A stretch of 64,000 nucleotides of DNA, taken from Kluyvera sp047971185 (lineage in GTDB: Bacteria > Pseudomonadota > Gammaproteobacteria > Enterobacterales > Enterobacteriaceae). The notes beneath the pieces were generated by a model. That model was not told where the DNA came from, did no database searches, and saw only the letters and a list, made by a program, of their open reading frames with translations. The position numbers and the translations under genes were made by a program. Positions 24,382-33,119 of this stretch are shown here, in pieces; the stretch's first letter is position 1; each line of letters opens with the position of its first letter. Where the stretch lies: contig NZ_JBKDZH010000042.1 of NCBI RefSeq assembly GCF_047971185.1, forward strand, positions 62,001-126,000. Direction: 5' to 3'.

Positions 24382-25353
24382 ATGAGTAAACCCATCAAGC
24401 GGCTGGAAATCATCAAAAATGCCATTGAACTGGAAGATGATGAGATCATTGCCAGTCAGATTTCGCACCTGAAAGGCGACATTGACGATCCTGCGATTGA
24501 CGCCATCATTCAGGCGCTGGAGACCCGGCGCTATGGCGAGGCGATGAACGCCATCGTCAGCTGGCTGCAAAGCCAGCGGTCGATCACCCACTGGCAGGAT
24601 CCACGCATTGCGGCCAGCAAGCTGGAGCTAAAAACGCTGGAAACGCAGCTGCGAGCGCTGATTGATGCCAGAAACGCAAGGCTGGCCCAGCTTGATGAGT
24701 TTAACGATCTTTATATGCAGCATCTCGGGCCGCTGATGGCCGAGGTGCTGAGGTTGCGTAAGATCCTGGCAGAAGCCACGCTGCGCAAGCGAGCGGCAAT
24801 GTGCCACGGTGAAGATACCCGCGAACGCCAGGCGCGTGACGAGGCGCGTGAGCAGTATGAAACCTGGCGCGATCAGCAGCAAAAAGCGCAAAAGCGTCGC
24901 GAACATCATGAAAATATGGCGCAGGAAGATCGGCATGAACTCAAACGGTTGTGGCGTCAGGCGAGCAAACTGTGTCACCCGGATCTGGTCGACGATGCGC
25001 TAAAGGCGGAAGCTAACGAGATGATGGCTCAGCTCAACCAGGCCCGACAGCGCGGCGATTTGCCTACTATCCGTAACCTGCTTGCGCGGCTGATGCGCGA
25101 GCATGAGCCCATGACGGCGAGCGAAAGGCTGAACGATCTCACGCTACTGCTGCGTAAAATCAGCGATACTCAGCGGCAAATTACCAGCCTGCAGACCGAA
25201 ATGCTCGCTCTGGAGAAGGAGAAATCCTGGCTGCTGGTATCAACGCTTGCCGACCCGCAGGCCTATTTCCGCCAGCAGGAGAAAGCGCTGTCGAACACGA
25301 TCGCCTCTCTGCGCAAGCGCATCTTTGAGTCAGGGCTGGATGAGGTGGCTTAG
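24382..25353 (+). CDS. coiled-coil protein with HPD (J-domain-like) motif
   Basis: A protein of 323 residues, soluble and strongly helical. Residues about 75-195 form heptad-like coiled coil rich in R, E, Q and L. LKRLWRQASKLCHPDLVDD (about 191-209) carries the HPD signature and the preceding basic helix of J-domains, followed by a helix AKANEMMAQLN-like segment. A second coiled coil closes the protein (about 235-320). A J-domain usually recruits DnaK. It lies between fimH and tRNA-Phe in a position where islands insert. No fimbrial role is known. The start at 24382 has no strong ribosome binding site. Confidence 0.72.
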   Translation: MSKPIKRLEIIKNAIELEDDEIIASQISHLKGDIDDPAIDAIIQALETRRYGEAMNAIVSWLQSQRSITHWQDPRIAASKLELKTLETQLRALIDARNARLAQLDEFNDLYMQHLGPLMAEVLRLRKILAEATLRKRAAMCHGEDTRERQARDEAREQYETWRDQQQKAQKRREHHENMAQEDRHELKRLWRQASKLCHPDLVDDALKAEANEMMAQLNQARQRGDLPTIRNLLARLMREHEPMTASERLNDLTLLLRKISDTQRQITSLQTEMLALEKEKSWLLVSTLADPQAYFRQQEKALSNTIASLRKRIFESGLDEVA

Positions 25354-25386
25354 CCGCCGACATCTACCGGAACCCCAAAAAGCAAA

Positions 25387-25407
25387 AACCCAGCCATAGG
25401 CTGGGTT
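25387..25407 (-). terminator. terminator of tRNA-Phe
   Basis: AACCCAGCC (25387-25395) and GGCTGGGTT (25399-25407) pair perfectly around ATA; on the minus strand the T-run TTTTTGC follows. It lies 10 bases past the CCA end of the tRNA. Confidence 0.9.
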
Positions 25408-25417
25408 CTTTAAATAG

Positions 25418-25493
25418 TGGTGCCCGGACTCGGAATCGAACCAAGGACACGGGGATTTTCAATCCCCTGCTCTACCGACTGAGCTATCCGGGC
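25418..25493 (-). tRNA. pheV: tRNA-Phe (GAA)
   Basis: A 76-base tRNA that reads GCCCGGATAGCTCAGTCGG at its 5' end, has anticodon GAA inside the symmetrical stem GGGGA-TTGAAAA-TCCCC, the T-arm GGTTCGATTCC, and an encoded CCA end. It matches E. coli tRNA-Phe. With yqgA upstream it corresponds to pheV, a known insertion point for genomic islands in enterobacteria. Accessory genes lie beyond its 3' end here. Confidence 0.98.
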
Positions 25494-25503
25494 AACGGGG
25501 CGC

Positions 25504-25532
25504 ATTAAACCGTAATCGCCTCGACTCGTCAA
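25504..25532 (-). promoter_or_regulatory. promoter of tRNA-Phe
   Basis: On the minus strand TTGACG (25532-25527) and TTTAAT (25509-25504) are 17 bases apart, followed by the GC-rich discriminator GCGCCCCG. This is typical of stable-RNA promoters under stringent control. The start point would be only a few bases before the tRNA. Confidence 0.85.
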
Positions 25533-25598
25533 CGAAATTTATAAAATTTGCGGCGAGTTGCACAATCTATCACCACTTTGCGGTTTTTGCACGCCGCG

Positions 25599-26306
25599 TC
25601 AGGCAAAAAATGCCGTCCAGGCGGCGGAAATCGGCATCGCCAGCAGCAGCGCGGGCAGCATATTGACCACCGCAAACATCTTAATACCGCAGATGCGCAG
25701 GCCGGTGGCCAGCAGCAGCAGGCCGCCAACGGCGGTGAAGTCGGCCATCATCGCCGGGGTGGTCAGCGGCAGGATAATAAACGCGCAGAACGCCAGCGTC
25801 AGCTGGATAACCAGCATCGGCACGCTGATGATGCAGACCGCAAAGCCCAGCGAGCAGGCAAAAATCATTGCGGTAAAGAAGTCGAGAAACGACTTGGCGA
25901 TCAGAATGGTCGGGTCACCGGTCATGCCTTCGTGCATCGAGCCAAAAATCCCGGTACCGCTGGCGCAGAACAGCACGATGATCGCCACGTAGCTCTGTAT
26001 AAAGGTTTCATGTTCGCGACTTTTACCCGGCTTAATCAGCCGCTTTTGCACCCGGGAGACGCCGTTGTTGATCCCTTTTTCCAGGTGGCAAAATTCGCCG
26101 ATCAGCGCGCCGACCAGCGTGGCCAGCACCATCACCGGCATGTTGGCGCACTTGATGACCAGCAGTAGCCCGATGCCCAGCGAAGCGAGGCCGAAAATAG
26201 AGGTCATTGAAACGCGGATGCGCTCCGGCAGACGCTGGCTCAGCAGGGCGCCGATCAAACCGCCGACCAGCACCGCACCGGCATTGATAAATGGGCCAAT
26301 TACCAC
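25599..26306 (-). CDS. yqgA: DUF554 inner-membrane protein YqgA
   Basis: A protein of 235 residues that matches E. coli YqgA. It is hydrophobic with about seven membrane segments, Gly-rich motifs (VIGPFINAGAVLVGGLIGALLSQRLP, positions 2-27, and ASGTGIFGSMHEGMTGD) and a conserved C-terminal LLLLATGLRICGIKMF. It is probably a transporter-like protein of unknown substrate. It reads towards tRNA-Phe and diverges from speC across a 417-base region. Confidence 0.93.
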   Translation of the reverse strand: MVIGPFINAGAVLVGGLIGALLSQRLPERIRVSMTSIFGLASLGIGLLLVIKCANMPVMVLATLVGALIGEFCHLEKGINNGVSRVQKRLIKPGKSREHETFIQSYVAIIVLFCASGTGIFGSMHEGMTGDPTILIAKSFLDFFTAMIFACSLGFAVCIISVPMLVIQLTLAFCAFIILPLTTPAMMADFTAVGGLLLLATGLRICGIKMFAVVNMLPALLLAMPISAAWTAFFA

Positions 26307-26723
26307 ATTAACTCCTGTTATTTATCGATAAGTCCTGCATTATTATGGACTGATTAATCGGTTCAGTGCTTGTTTCAACGTGGTATCGGCGCATAAAAAT
26401 TTCGTCTTGCGCCCTCTGGTGAATGGTGCCATGATGCGCGAAATTTCTCCTTTCCTGAATCGGGGCCGCCTGCAATGACATCTCTGCCATTACATCGCCA
26501 ATGCCGTTTCGCCCGTACGCGAAGGTCTGCCCCTGTCTCATCGCTCACCATGCGGTGAAGCCAACGCACGCTCACTGCAGGACAACAGTAAGATTAGACC
26601 ATGTCTGCTTTTACTGATGTCTGGCGGTCGGAGCTGTAACCCAGTTGCACCCAGACGCTTCGTGGGGCAGAGCCAGACGCTCTGCCCGGGGCCTTTACTC
26701 TCCCTGAGTGGAACGTTGCGCTT
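26307..26723. promoter_or_regulatory. yqgA-speC divergent region with speC leader hairpin
   Basis: A region of 417 bases without a recognised gene. In the speC leader, GGGCAGAGC (26665-26673) and GCTCTGCCC (26679-26687) form a perfect 9-pair hairpin 36 bases upstream of the ATG, without a T-run. Two tiny open frames precede it: MMREISPFLNRGRLQ (from 26431) and MSAFTDVWRSEL (from 26601). The ribosome binding site just before speC is poor. A translational or structural control of speC is possible but unproven. Confidence 0.4.
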
Positions 26724-28859
26724 ATGAAATCAATGAACATTGCTGCCAGTCGTGAACTGGTCTCTCGCCTGTCTACCCATCGTGGGGTGGTGGCGCTGGA
26801 TAGCACCGACTTTACCGATGTGGCAGCACTCGTCATTACCGTGGCCGACAGCCACAGCGGTATTCTTGCGCTGCTCAAGCGCACCGGTTTTAAGCTGCCG
26901 GTGTTTGTGCTGACGACCGACGATATCAGCGCTCCGAGCGGCGTAGATGCGATCATCAGCGGTAAAGAACAGGAGTGGCTGGAGCTGGAAGCGGCCGCCC
27001 TTCGCTATGAAGAAGATCTGCTGCCGCCGTTCTTCGACACCCTGACCCAGTATGTTGACATGGGCAACAGCACCTTCGCCTGCCCGGGGCATCAGCACGG
27101 CGCATTCTTTAAAAAGCACCCGGCGGGCCGTCAGTTCTACGATTTTTTTGGTGAGAACGTCTTTCGTGCCGACATGTGCAACGCCGACGTGAAGCTCGGC
27201 GACCTGCTGATCCACGAAGGTTCGGCCAAGCACGCGCAGAAGTTTGCCGCGAAGGTCTTCCACGCCGACAAAACCTACTTTGTGCTGAACGGCACCTCCG
27301 CCGCCAACAAAGTGGTGACCAACGCGCTGCTGACCCGCGGCGACCTGGTACTGTTCGACCGCAACAACCACAAATCGAACCACCACGGCGCGCTGATCCA
27401 GGCCGGGGCGACGCCGGTCTATCTGGAAGCGGCGCGTAACCCGTTCGGCTTTATCGGCGGCATTGATGAACACTGCTTTGATGAGCGCTATCTGCGTGAG
27501 CAGATCCGCGAAGCGGCGCCGGAGAAGGCCGATGACGCGCGTCCGTTCCGGCTGGCTATTATTCAACTGGGTACCTATGATGGCACCATCTATAACGCCC
27601 GTCAGGTGGTGGATAAAATCGGCCACCTTTGCGACTACATCCTGTTTGACTCCGCATGGGTAGGCTACGAGCAGTTTATTGACATGATGGCGGACACCTC
27701 GCCGCTGCTGCTTGAGCTGAACGAAAACGATCCGGGTATCTTCGTCACCCAATCGGTGCATAAGCAGCAGGCGGGCTTCTCGCAAACCTCGCAGATCCAC
27801 AAAAAAGATAACCACATTCGCGGCCAGGCGCGTTTTTGCCCGCACAAGCGGCTGAACAACGCCTTTATGCTGCACGCCTCCACCAGCCCGTTCTACCCGC
27901 TGTTCGCGGCGCTGGATATCAACGCCAAAATTCACGAAGGGGAGAGCGGACGCCGTCTGTGGGCTGAGTGCGTCGAGCTGGGGATTGAAGCGCGCAAGGC
28001 GATTATCGCCAACTGCAAGCTGATCCAGCCGTTTATCCCGCCGAGGGTGGATGGCCGCCCGTGGCAGGATCACCCAACCAAAACGATGGCCAGCGAACGC
28101 CGCTTCTTCAGCTTTGCGCCGGGCGCGCGCTGGCACGGCTTTGCGGGCTACGCGCAGGATCAGTATTTCGTCGATCCGTGCAAGCTGCTGCTGACCACGC
28201 CGGGGATCGACGCGGAAACCGGGCAGTACACCGGATTCGGTATTCCAGCGACCATTCTGGCGCACTATCTGCGCGAGAACGGCATCGTGCCGGAGAAATG
28301 CGATCTGAACTCGATTCTTTTCCTGCTGACGCCGGCGGAAACGGCGGAGAAAATGGCGCAGCTGGTGGCGATGCTCGGCCAGTTTGAACAGCACATTGAA
28401 GACGACACGCCGCTGGCCGAGGTGCTGCCGACTATCTACAACAAGTACCCGGTGCGCTACCGCGACTACACCCTGCGCGAGCTGTGCCAGGAGATGCACG
28501 ACCTGTACGTCAGCTTCGACGTTAAGGACTTGCAAAAGGCGATGTTCCGCAAAGAGAGCCTGCCGCCGGTGGTGATGAACCCACAGGACGCCAACAGCGC
28601 GTTTATTCGCGGCAACGTTGAGCTGGTGCGCATCAGCGAAGCGGAAGGGCGCATTGCCGCCGAAGGCGCGCTGCCGTACCCGCCGGGCGTGCTGTGCGTG
28701 GTGCCGGGGGAAGTGTGGGGCGGCGCGGTGCAGCGCTACTTCCTGGCGCTGGAAGAGGGCGTGAACCTGCTGCCCGGCTTTTCGCCGGAGCTTCAGGGGG
28801 TGTACAGCGAGAAGGATGCCGACGGGATTAGCCGGCTGTATGGGTATGTTTTGAAGTAA
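26724..28859 (+). CDS. speC: constitutive ornithine decarboxylase
   Basis: A protein of 711 residues that is collinear with E. coli SpeC. It is a fold-type I PLP decarboxylase converting ornithine to putrescine. The N-terminal wing domain (about 1-110) precedes the catalytic domain with GNSTFACPGHQHGAFFKKHP, VLNGTSAANK, LFDSAWVGYE and the Schiff-base Lys in VTQSVHKQQAG. The C-terminal domain ends GVYSEKDADGISRLYGYVLK. The start could also be the next ATG three codons on (MNIAAS). It stands alone and faces nupG. With speA, speB and gss it makes the polyamine theme of this window. Confidence 0.97.
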   Translation: MKSMNIAASRELVSRLSTHRGVVALDSTDFTDVAALVITVADSHSGILALLKRTGFKLPVFVLTTDDISAPSGVDAIISGKEQEWLELEAAALRYEEDLLPPFFDTLTQYVDMGNSTFACPGHQHGAFFKKHPAGRQFYDFFGENVFRADMCNADVKLGDLLIHEGSAKHAQKFAAKVFHADKTYFVLNGTSAANKVVTNALLTRGDLVLFDRNNHKSNHHGALIQAGATPVYLEAARNPFGFIGGIDEHCFDERYLREQIREAAPEKADDARPFRLAIIQLGTYDGTIYNARQVVDKIGHLCDYILFDSAWVGYEQFIDMMADTSPLLLELNENDPGIFVTQSVHKQQAGFSQTSQIHKKDNHIRGQARFCPHKRLNNAFMLHASTSPFYPLFAALDINAKIHEGESGRRLWAECVELGIEARKAIIANCKLIQPFIPPRVDGRPWQDHPTKTMASERRFFSFAPGARWHGFAGYAQDQYFVDPCKLLLTTPGIDAETGQYTGFGIPATILAHYLRENGIVPEKCDLNSILFLLTPAETAEKMAQLVAMLGQFEQHIEDDTPLAEVLPTIYNKYPVRYRDYTLRELCQEMHDLYVSFDVKDLQKAMFRKESLPPVVMNPQDANSAFIRGNVELVRISEAEGRIAAEGALPYPPGVLCVVPGEVWGGAVQRYFLALEEGVNLLPGFSPELQGVYSEKDADGISRLYGYVLK

Positions 28860-28884
28860 GGTGCGGGGGAACCCCTCACCCTTA

Positions 28885-28907
28885 CCCTCTCCCCATGGGG
28901 GAGAGGG
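28885..28907. repeat. CCCTCTCCCC palindromic repeat
   Basis: CCCTCTCCCC (28885-28894) and GGGGAGAGGG (28898-28907) pair perfectly around ATG. It is preceded by the ACCCCTCACCCTTA lead typical of the extragenic palindromes found between convergent genes in Klebsiella and Enterobacter. A second partial copy CCCTCTCCCC lies at 28954-28963. It sits between the ends of speC and nupG and may act as a terminator. Confidence 0.65.
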
Positions 28908-28981
28908 GACCGTCAGGTGCGGTGATTAAAACCAGCACCTGGTCTGTTTTTCTCCCTCTCCCCACCAGGAAAGGCGATACC

Positions 28982-30238
28982 TTAGTGCGTGACCGGCACC
29001 GTGCCCGGCGCAACACGCTCATGTTTATATTTGAACAGCCCAACGAACGCCACCGCCAGCACCAGCGAATAGGCGGCGAAAATCAGCCATACGCTTTGCC
29101 AGTCGGTAATGCCGTCCACGGTGTACATCTCCACCACTTTGCCGCTCGCCATTCCGCCGAGGATGCAGCCGAAACCGTTGGTCATCATCAGGAACATGCC
29201 CTGTGCGCTGGCGCGGATTTCCGGACGCACTTCTTTCTCAACGAATACCGAGCCGGAGATATTGAAGAAGTCGAAGGCGCAGCCGTAGACAATCATCGAC
29301 AGCACCAGCAGCACGGTGCCGAACGGCGTCGGGTCGCCGTAGGCGAACAGGCCGAAGCGCAGCATCCACGCGAAAATACTGATCAGCATGACGTTCTTGA
29401 TGCCATAGCGGCTTAAGAAGAACGGGATGGTGAGGATAAACAGCGTCTCGGAGATTTGCGAAATCGACATCATCACCGACGCGTGCTGCACGATAAAGCT
29501 GGTGGCAAACAGCGGATCTTTATCGAAGCTGTGCAGGAAGGTGTTACCGAACATATTGGTGATTTGCAGTTCCGCACCCAGCATCATGGAGAAGATAAAG
29601 AAGATCGCCATGCGTTTGTTTTTAAACAGCGCGAAGGCGTCCAGCCCCAGCATGCTGCTCCAGCTCTGTTTCTGCTGCTGATTCGATACCGGGATGTGCG
29701 GCAGCGTCAGGGTGAACAGCACCAGCACCACCGACAGCGCGGCGCCGATATACAGCTGCATATGGCTCAGCTCGAAGCCAGAGAAGCTCACCGCCCACAT
29801 CGCCAGAATAAAGCCGATGGTGCCCCAGATACGGATAGGCGGGAAGTCGGTCACGATATCCATGCCCGCCGATTTCAGGCGGTAGTAGGAGATGGTGTTA
29901 ATCAGCCCCAGCGTGGGCATATAGGCCAGCGAGTTAAGCAGAATCACGAAGAACATCGCCCCCGGCGTGGTGACCTCGGCGGCCATAAACAGCGTCCCGG
30001 CCCCGACCAGGTGACAGAAGGCATAGACCCATTTGGCGCTAATCCACTTATCCGCCACGATGCCCAGCAGCGTTGGCATAAAGACGGCGGCGATACCCAG
30101 CGAGCTGTACACCGCGCCGATGGAGGCGCCGTCGAACTTCAGCGTCACAAACATGTACGAGCCGAGCGTGGTCAGCCAGCTCCCCCACAGGCAGAACTGC
30201 AGGAACGACAGTATCTTAAGCTGCAGCTTTAAATTCAT
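28982..30238 (-). CDS. nupG: nucleoside:proton symporter NupG
   Basis: A protein of 418 residues, the length of E. coli NupG, with near-identical sequence from MNLKLQLKILSFLQFCLWGS. It is a 12-segment inner-membrane transporter that imports purine and pyrimidine nucleosides with protons. The start at 30238 is set by homology; the open frame continues 16 codons upstream without support. In E. coli it is controlled by CRP, CytR and DeoR. The region 30239-30478 contains TGTGA half-sites (such as GATGTGACATTG at 30324-30335), which is weak support for the same here. It converges with speC. Confidence 0.96.
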   Translation of the reverse strand: MNLKLQLKILSFLQFCLWGSWLTTLGSYMFVTLKFDGASIGAVYSSLGIAAVFMPTLLGIVADKWISAKWVYAFCHLVGAGTLFMAAEVTTPGAMFFVILLNSLAYMPTLGLINTISYYRLKSAGMDIVTDFPPIRIWGTIGFILAMWAVSFSGFELSHMQLYIGAALSVVLVLFTLTLPHIPVSNQQQKQSWSSMLGLDAFALFKNKRMAIFFIFSMMLGAELQITNMFGNTFLHSFDKDPLFATSFIVQHASVMMSISQISETLFILTIPFFLSRYGIKNVMLISIFAWMLRFGLFAYGDPTPFGTVLLVLSMIVYGCAFDFFNISGSVFVEKEVRPEIRASAQGMFLMMTNGFGCILGGMASGKVVEMYTVDGITDWQSVWLIFAAYSLVLAVAFVGLFKYKHERVAPGTVPVTH

Positions 30239-30478
30239 GTTAATTTCCTCACAAATATAACCGGATAAGTGTTCGTGTAATAACATCCGAAGGCATTATT
30301 TGTGCTGATGCTATCAATTGCCGTGATGTGACATTGTTAAGCGCCGCAAAAAATTGCAATTATTTTTACTTTGCACAACGAAATAGTGACAAAACTAACA
30401 TTTTTGTTCGGGATTCAGGCGGGGAAACCGCTTCATGCTGTGAAAACAGGCAAGAAGCGGCTGATTTTGTGAGAATTA

Positions 30479-31561
30479 TTACTTCCGGCGATAGCCTTTC
30501 TGCGCGGTATTGACCTTGTAGAGATAGCGACGCGATTCCGCTGACGGATGACGGGTGGTCAGGGTCTGATAGACATCGCCCGGCGACATGCTGTTGATGA
30601 TATTCGCCGCCTTCACCTTATCGTTAGAGAAGACGCGCAGCACGCTGCCCGCGCCGCCGTTATAGGCGGTAATCACCGCATAGCGGCGCGACGTCGGGTT
30701 GCTGATACCGCCAAGATAGATATTGTTGAGGATCGCCAGATAGGCGGTCCCGGTATCGATGTTGCTGGCCGGATCGAACAGGAAGCTGCGGCTCGGCGTA
30801 CCGGATTTCCCCTGCGAGCGGAAGACATCTTTCCCGGCGGTGTGCTGCACCACCTGCATCAGCCCCATCGCGTCGGAACGGCTCACCGCATACGGGTTGA
30901 AGGACGATTCGGTCTGCATAATCGCCAGAATCAGCGACTCGTCGATGCCGTATTTGCGCGAAGCCTGCCGCACCATCCCCAGATATTTGTGCGCACGCTT
31001 ATCGAGGTGGTTCGGCACCAGATTAATGGTCACGCTGTAGATAATGTGCAGGCCGCTGCTGCGTTTTTTCATCCGCGTTTGCAGCAGGTAGTCGGCAAAG
31101 CGCGCGGCGCGCCACTCCCAGCGAATGGCTTCGCCGGTATTGTCGACCACCTGGCCATACAGGAATGGCTCTTTGGAAATCTGAATATCGTCGACGTCGG
31201 AATAGAGGTCAACCGAGCCGGGGTCGTCGCCCATGAGCAGCGTGGTGATAATAGCCTGGCGCAGGCGCGCGGCCGGGTCGGTGCCGGCGATAGTCTCGAC
31301 GGTGATGGTACCGTCGTCGAAGTTAATGTGGCTACGGGTCTGGTAGCCATCGGTGTATTTAACGTAGTCCTTCGGACCGGCGATCAGGACTTCGTTAAAC
31401 CCCCAGATGTTTTCAATGTTATGGGCGAACTGCCCCATCAGAATGTCAAAACCGTTGGTGTCTTTTACCCAGGCTTCGTTGTAGGCATCGCCTTTTTTCG
31501 AACCCGAGCAGGAGACCAGCAACGGCGCGATCAATGCCAGTGCGAATATTCTTTTTTTCAT
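30479..31561 (-). CDS. mltC: membrane-bound lytic murein transglycosylase C
   Basis: A lipoprotein of 360 residues. The lipobox LVSC places the acylated Cys near residue 18. An N-terminal domain of unknown role (about 25-185) is followed by the goose-lysozyme-like SLT domain (about 190-360) with the catalytic Glu in AIMQTESSFNP and the motifs SDAMGLMQVV and ITAYNGGAGSVLRVF. It cleaves peptidoglycan to 1,6-anhydro-muropeptides at the outer membrane. The start at 31561 follows E. coli; an ATG one codon upstream is equally possible. It lies 47 bases after yggX, as in E. coli. Confidence 0.96.
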   Translation of the reverse strand: MKKRIFALALIAPLLVSCSGSKKGDAYNEAWVKDTNGFDILMGQFAHNIENIWGFNEVLIAGPKDYVKYTDGYQTRSHINFDDGTITVETIAGTDPAARLRQAIITTLLMGDDPGSVDLYSDVDDIQISKEPFLYGQVVDNTGEAIRWEWRAARFADYLLQTRMKKRSSGLHIIYSVTINLVPNHLDKRAHKYLGMVRQASRKYGIDESLILAIMQTESSFNPYAVSRSDAMGLMQVVQHTAGKDVFRSQGKSGTPSRSFLFDPASNIDTGTAYLAILNNIYLGGISNPTSRRYAVITAYNGGAGSVLRVFSNDKVKAANIINSMSPGDVYQTLTTRHPSAESRRYLYKVNTAQKGYRRK

Positions 31562-31608
31562 CATTCCGGGAGCGCGTGTTGTTGTTGTCTTAAAGGGCCG
31601 TCGGGGCC

Positions 31609-31884
31609 TTACTGTTTTTCTGGCGGCGTGTAGCCTTCAATGTGCACATCTTTGCCTTCAAACAGGAAGTTGACCATTTCTTCTTCCAGAAGCTTACGGT
31701 GCTCCACGTTCATCATGTTCAGCTTCTTTTCATTAATGAGCATGGTCTGCTTGTGCTGCCACTGCTTCCAGGCTTCTTTCGAAATCTCGTTATAGATGCG
31801 CTTTCCCAGCTCGCCAGGGTAGAGCTGGAAATCCTGTCCTTCGGCGTCGCGCTGCAGGAAAGTACAAAAAATGGTTCTGCTCAT
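31609..31884 (-). CDS. yggX: Fe(2+)-trafficking protein YggX
   Basis: A protein of 91 residues with the family start MSRTIFCTFLQRDAEGQDFQ containing the conserved Cys7, and the helical LGKRIYNEISKEAWKQWQHKQTMLINEKKLN (positions 27-57). It protects iron-sulfur clusters from oxidation and is part of the SoxS-linked oxidative stress response. It lies 26 bases after mutY, whose product carries such a cluster, and before mltC, the usual enterobacterial order. Confidence 0.96.
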   Translation of the reverse strand: MSRTIFCTFLQRDAEGQDFQLYPGELGKRIYNEISKEAWKQWQHKQTMLINEKKLNMMNVEHRKLLEEEMVNFLFEGKDVHIEGYTPPEKQ

Positions 31885-31910
31885 AATAAATCCTCTTATT
31901 TCGCCGCTCG

Positions 31911-32963
31911 CTAAACGAGGGAATCGGCGCGTAACTGCTGCAACAGGCGCTCAACCGGTGCGGCCAGCCCGACGACGGGCGGCTGGGCTAAGTTATACCA
32001 GAGAGCGCTGCCTTCATCCATGCATGAGGCGAATGAGGACACACTAAGCCACATAGGCACAATATCCAGATGGAAATGGCTGAAAGTGTGGCGGAAGGCG
32101 GTCAGTTGGGTCAGCTTGTCTGCCGGAATCTGCCGCTCGGCCAGCCAGTCGCGCAGCGCCGCTTCATCGGCAAACTGCGGGAAACAGTATAGACCGCCCC
32201 ACAGGCCGCTAGGCGGACGCTGCTGCAAAAACACCTCGCGGTCGTGCTGCATCAGCAGAAAATAGCCGGTGCGCTCGGGGATCGTCTGCTTCGGTTTTTT
32301 GCCCGGATACTGCGCCCAGCTGCCGTCGGCGGTGGCGAGGCAGCCGTTTTCCAGCGGGCACAGCGAACATTTTGGCTTCGAGCGGGTGCAGACCATCGCT
32401 CCGAGATCCATCATCGCCTGGTTAAAGCGCGACACGCCGTTGGCAGGCGTCACCTGTTCGCTGATATCCCACAGCTTTTTCTCCACCTCTTTTTTGCCCG
32501 GCCAGCCGCCGACAGCGTAGCAGCGTGCCAGCACGCGCTTCACGTTGCCGTCGAGAATCGGAAAATGCTTGCCGAGCGACAGGGATAAAATCGCCCCGGC
32601 GGTAGAGCGCCCGACGCCGGGCAGCGCGGCCACTTCGTCGAAGGTTTCCGGGAAACGGCCGTGATGCAGCGTGGCGACCTGCTGCGCGGCTTTGTGCAGG
32701 TTGCGCGCGCGGGCGTAGTAGCCCAGCCCCGTCCACAGATGCAACACGTCGTCCAGCGGCGCGTTGGCGAGATCGGTGATCGTTGGAAAGCGTGACATAA
32801 ACCGCTCAAAATAGGGGATAACTGTGGCAACCTGCGTCTGTTGCAACATCACCTCAGACAGCCATACTTTGTAGGGTGTCTTTTCAATTTGCCAGGGCAG
32901 GGTTTTACGCCCGTATTTGTCGTACCAGTCCAGCACCTGGGCTGAAAATTGAGACGCTTGCAT
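31911..32963 (-). CDS. mutY: adenine DNA glycosylase MutY
   Basis: A protein of 350 residues. The HhH-GPD domain (about 1-220) has the catalytic Glu in EVMLQQTQV, the helix-hairpin-helix LPGVGRSTAGAI, and the Asp in ILDGNVKRVLARC. The [4Fe-4S] cluster ligands are in CTRSKPKCSLCPLENGC. A C-terminal NUDIX-like domain (about 230-345) recognises 8-oxoguanine. It removes adenine mispaired with 8-oxoG. The start at 32963 (MQASQFSAQVLDWYDKYGRK) follows E. coli. It diverges from trmB. Confidence 0.97.
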   Translation of the reverse strand: MQASQFSAQVLDWYDKYGRKTLPWQIEKTPYKVWLSEVMLQQTQVATVIPYFERFMSRFPTITDLANAPLDDVLHLWTGLGYYARARNLHKAAQQVATLHHGRFPETFDEVAALPGVGRSTAGAILSLSLGKHFPILDGNVKRVLARCYAVGGWPGKKEVEKKLWDISEQVTPANGVSRFNQAMMDLGAMVCTRSKPKCSLCPLENGCLATADGSWAQYPGKKPKQTIPERTGYFLLMQHDREVFLQQRPPSGLWGGLYCFPQFADEAALRDWLAERQIPADKLTQLTAFRHTFSHFHLDIVPMWLSVSSFASCMDEGSALWYNLAQPPVVGLAAPVERLLQQLRADSLV

Positions 32964-33119
32964 GGTCAAAGCCGTGTTTCCGATATCGTCCGATTAAGGG
33001 GCCAGATTGCAGCACAGCGGTACTATGCTGTAAACAGGAACTTTCCGGTGCTTGCATCCGGCAACTAACTTTGGATAATGCCCGTTTCCCGAACACTCTC
33101 ACAAGCAGACTTAACTTTT

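Noticed and set aside
26730..28535. 601-codon open frame antisense to speC
   Set aside because: It is a shadow of the GC-rich speC coding sequence: low-complexity, Arg/Gln/His-rich translation and no ribosome binding site.
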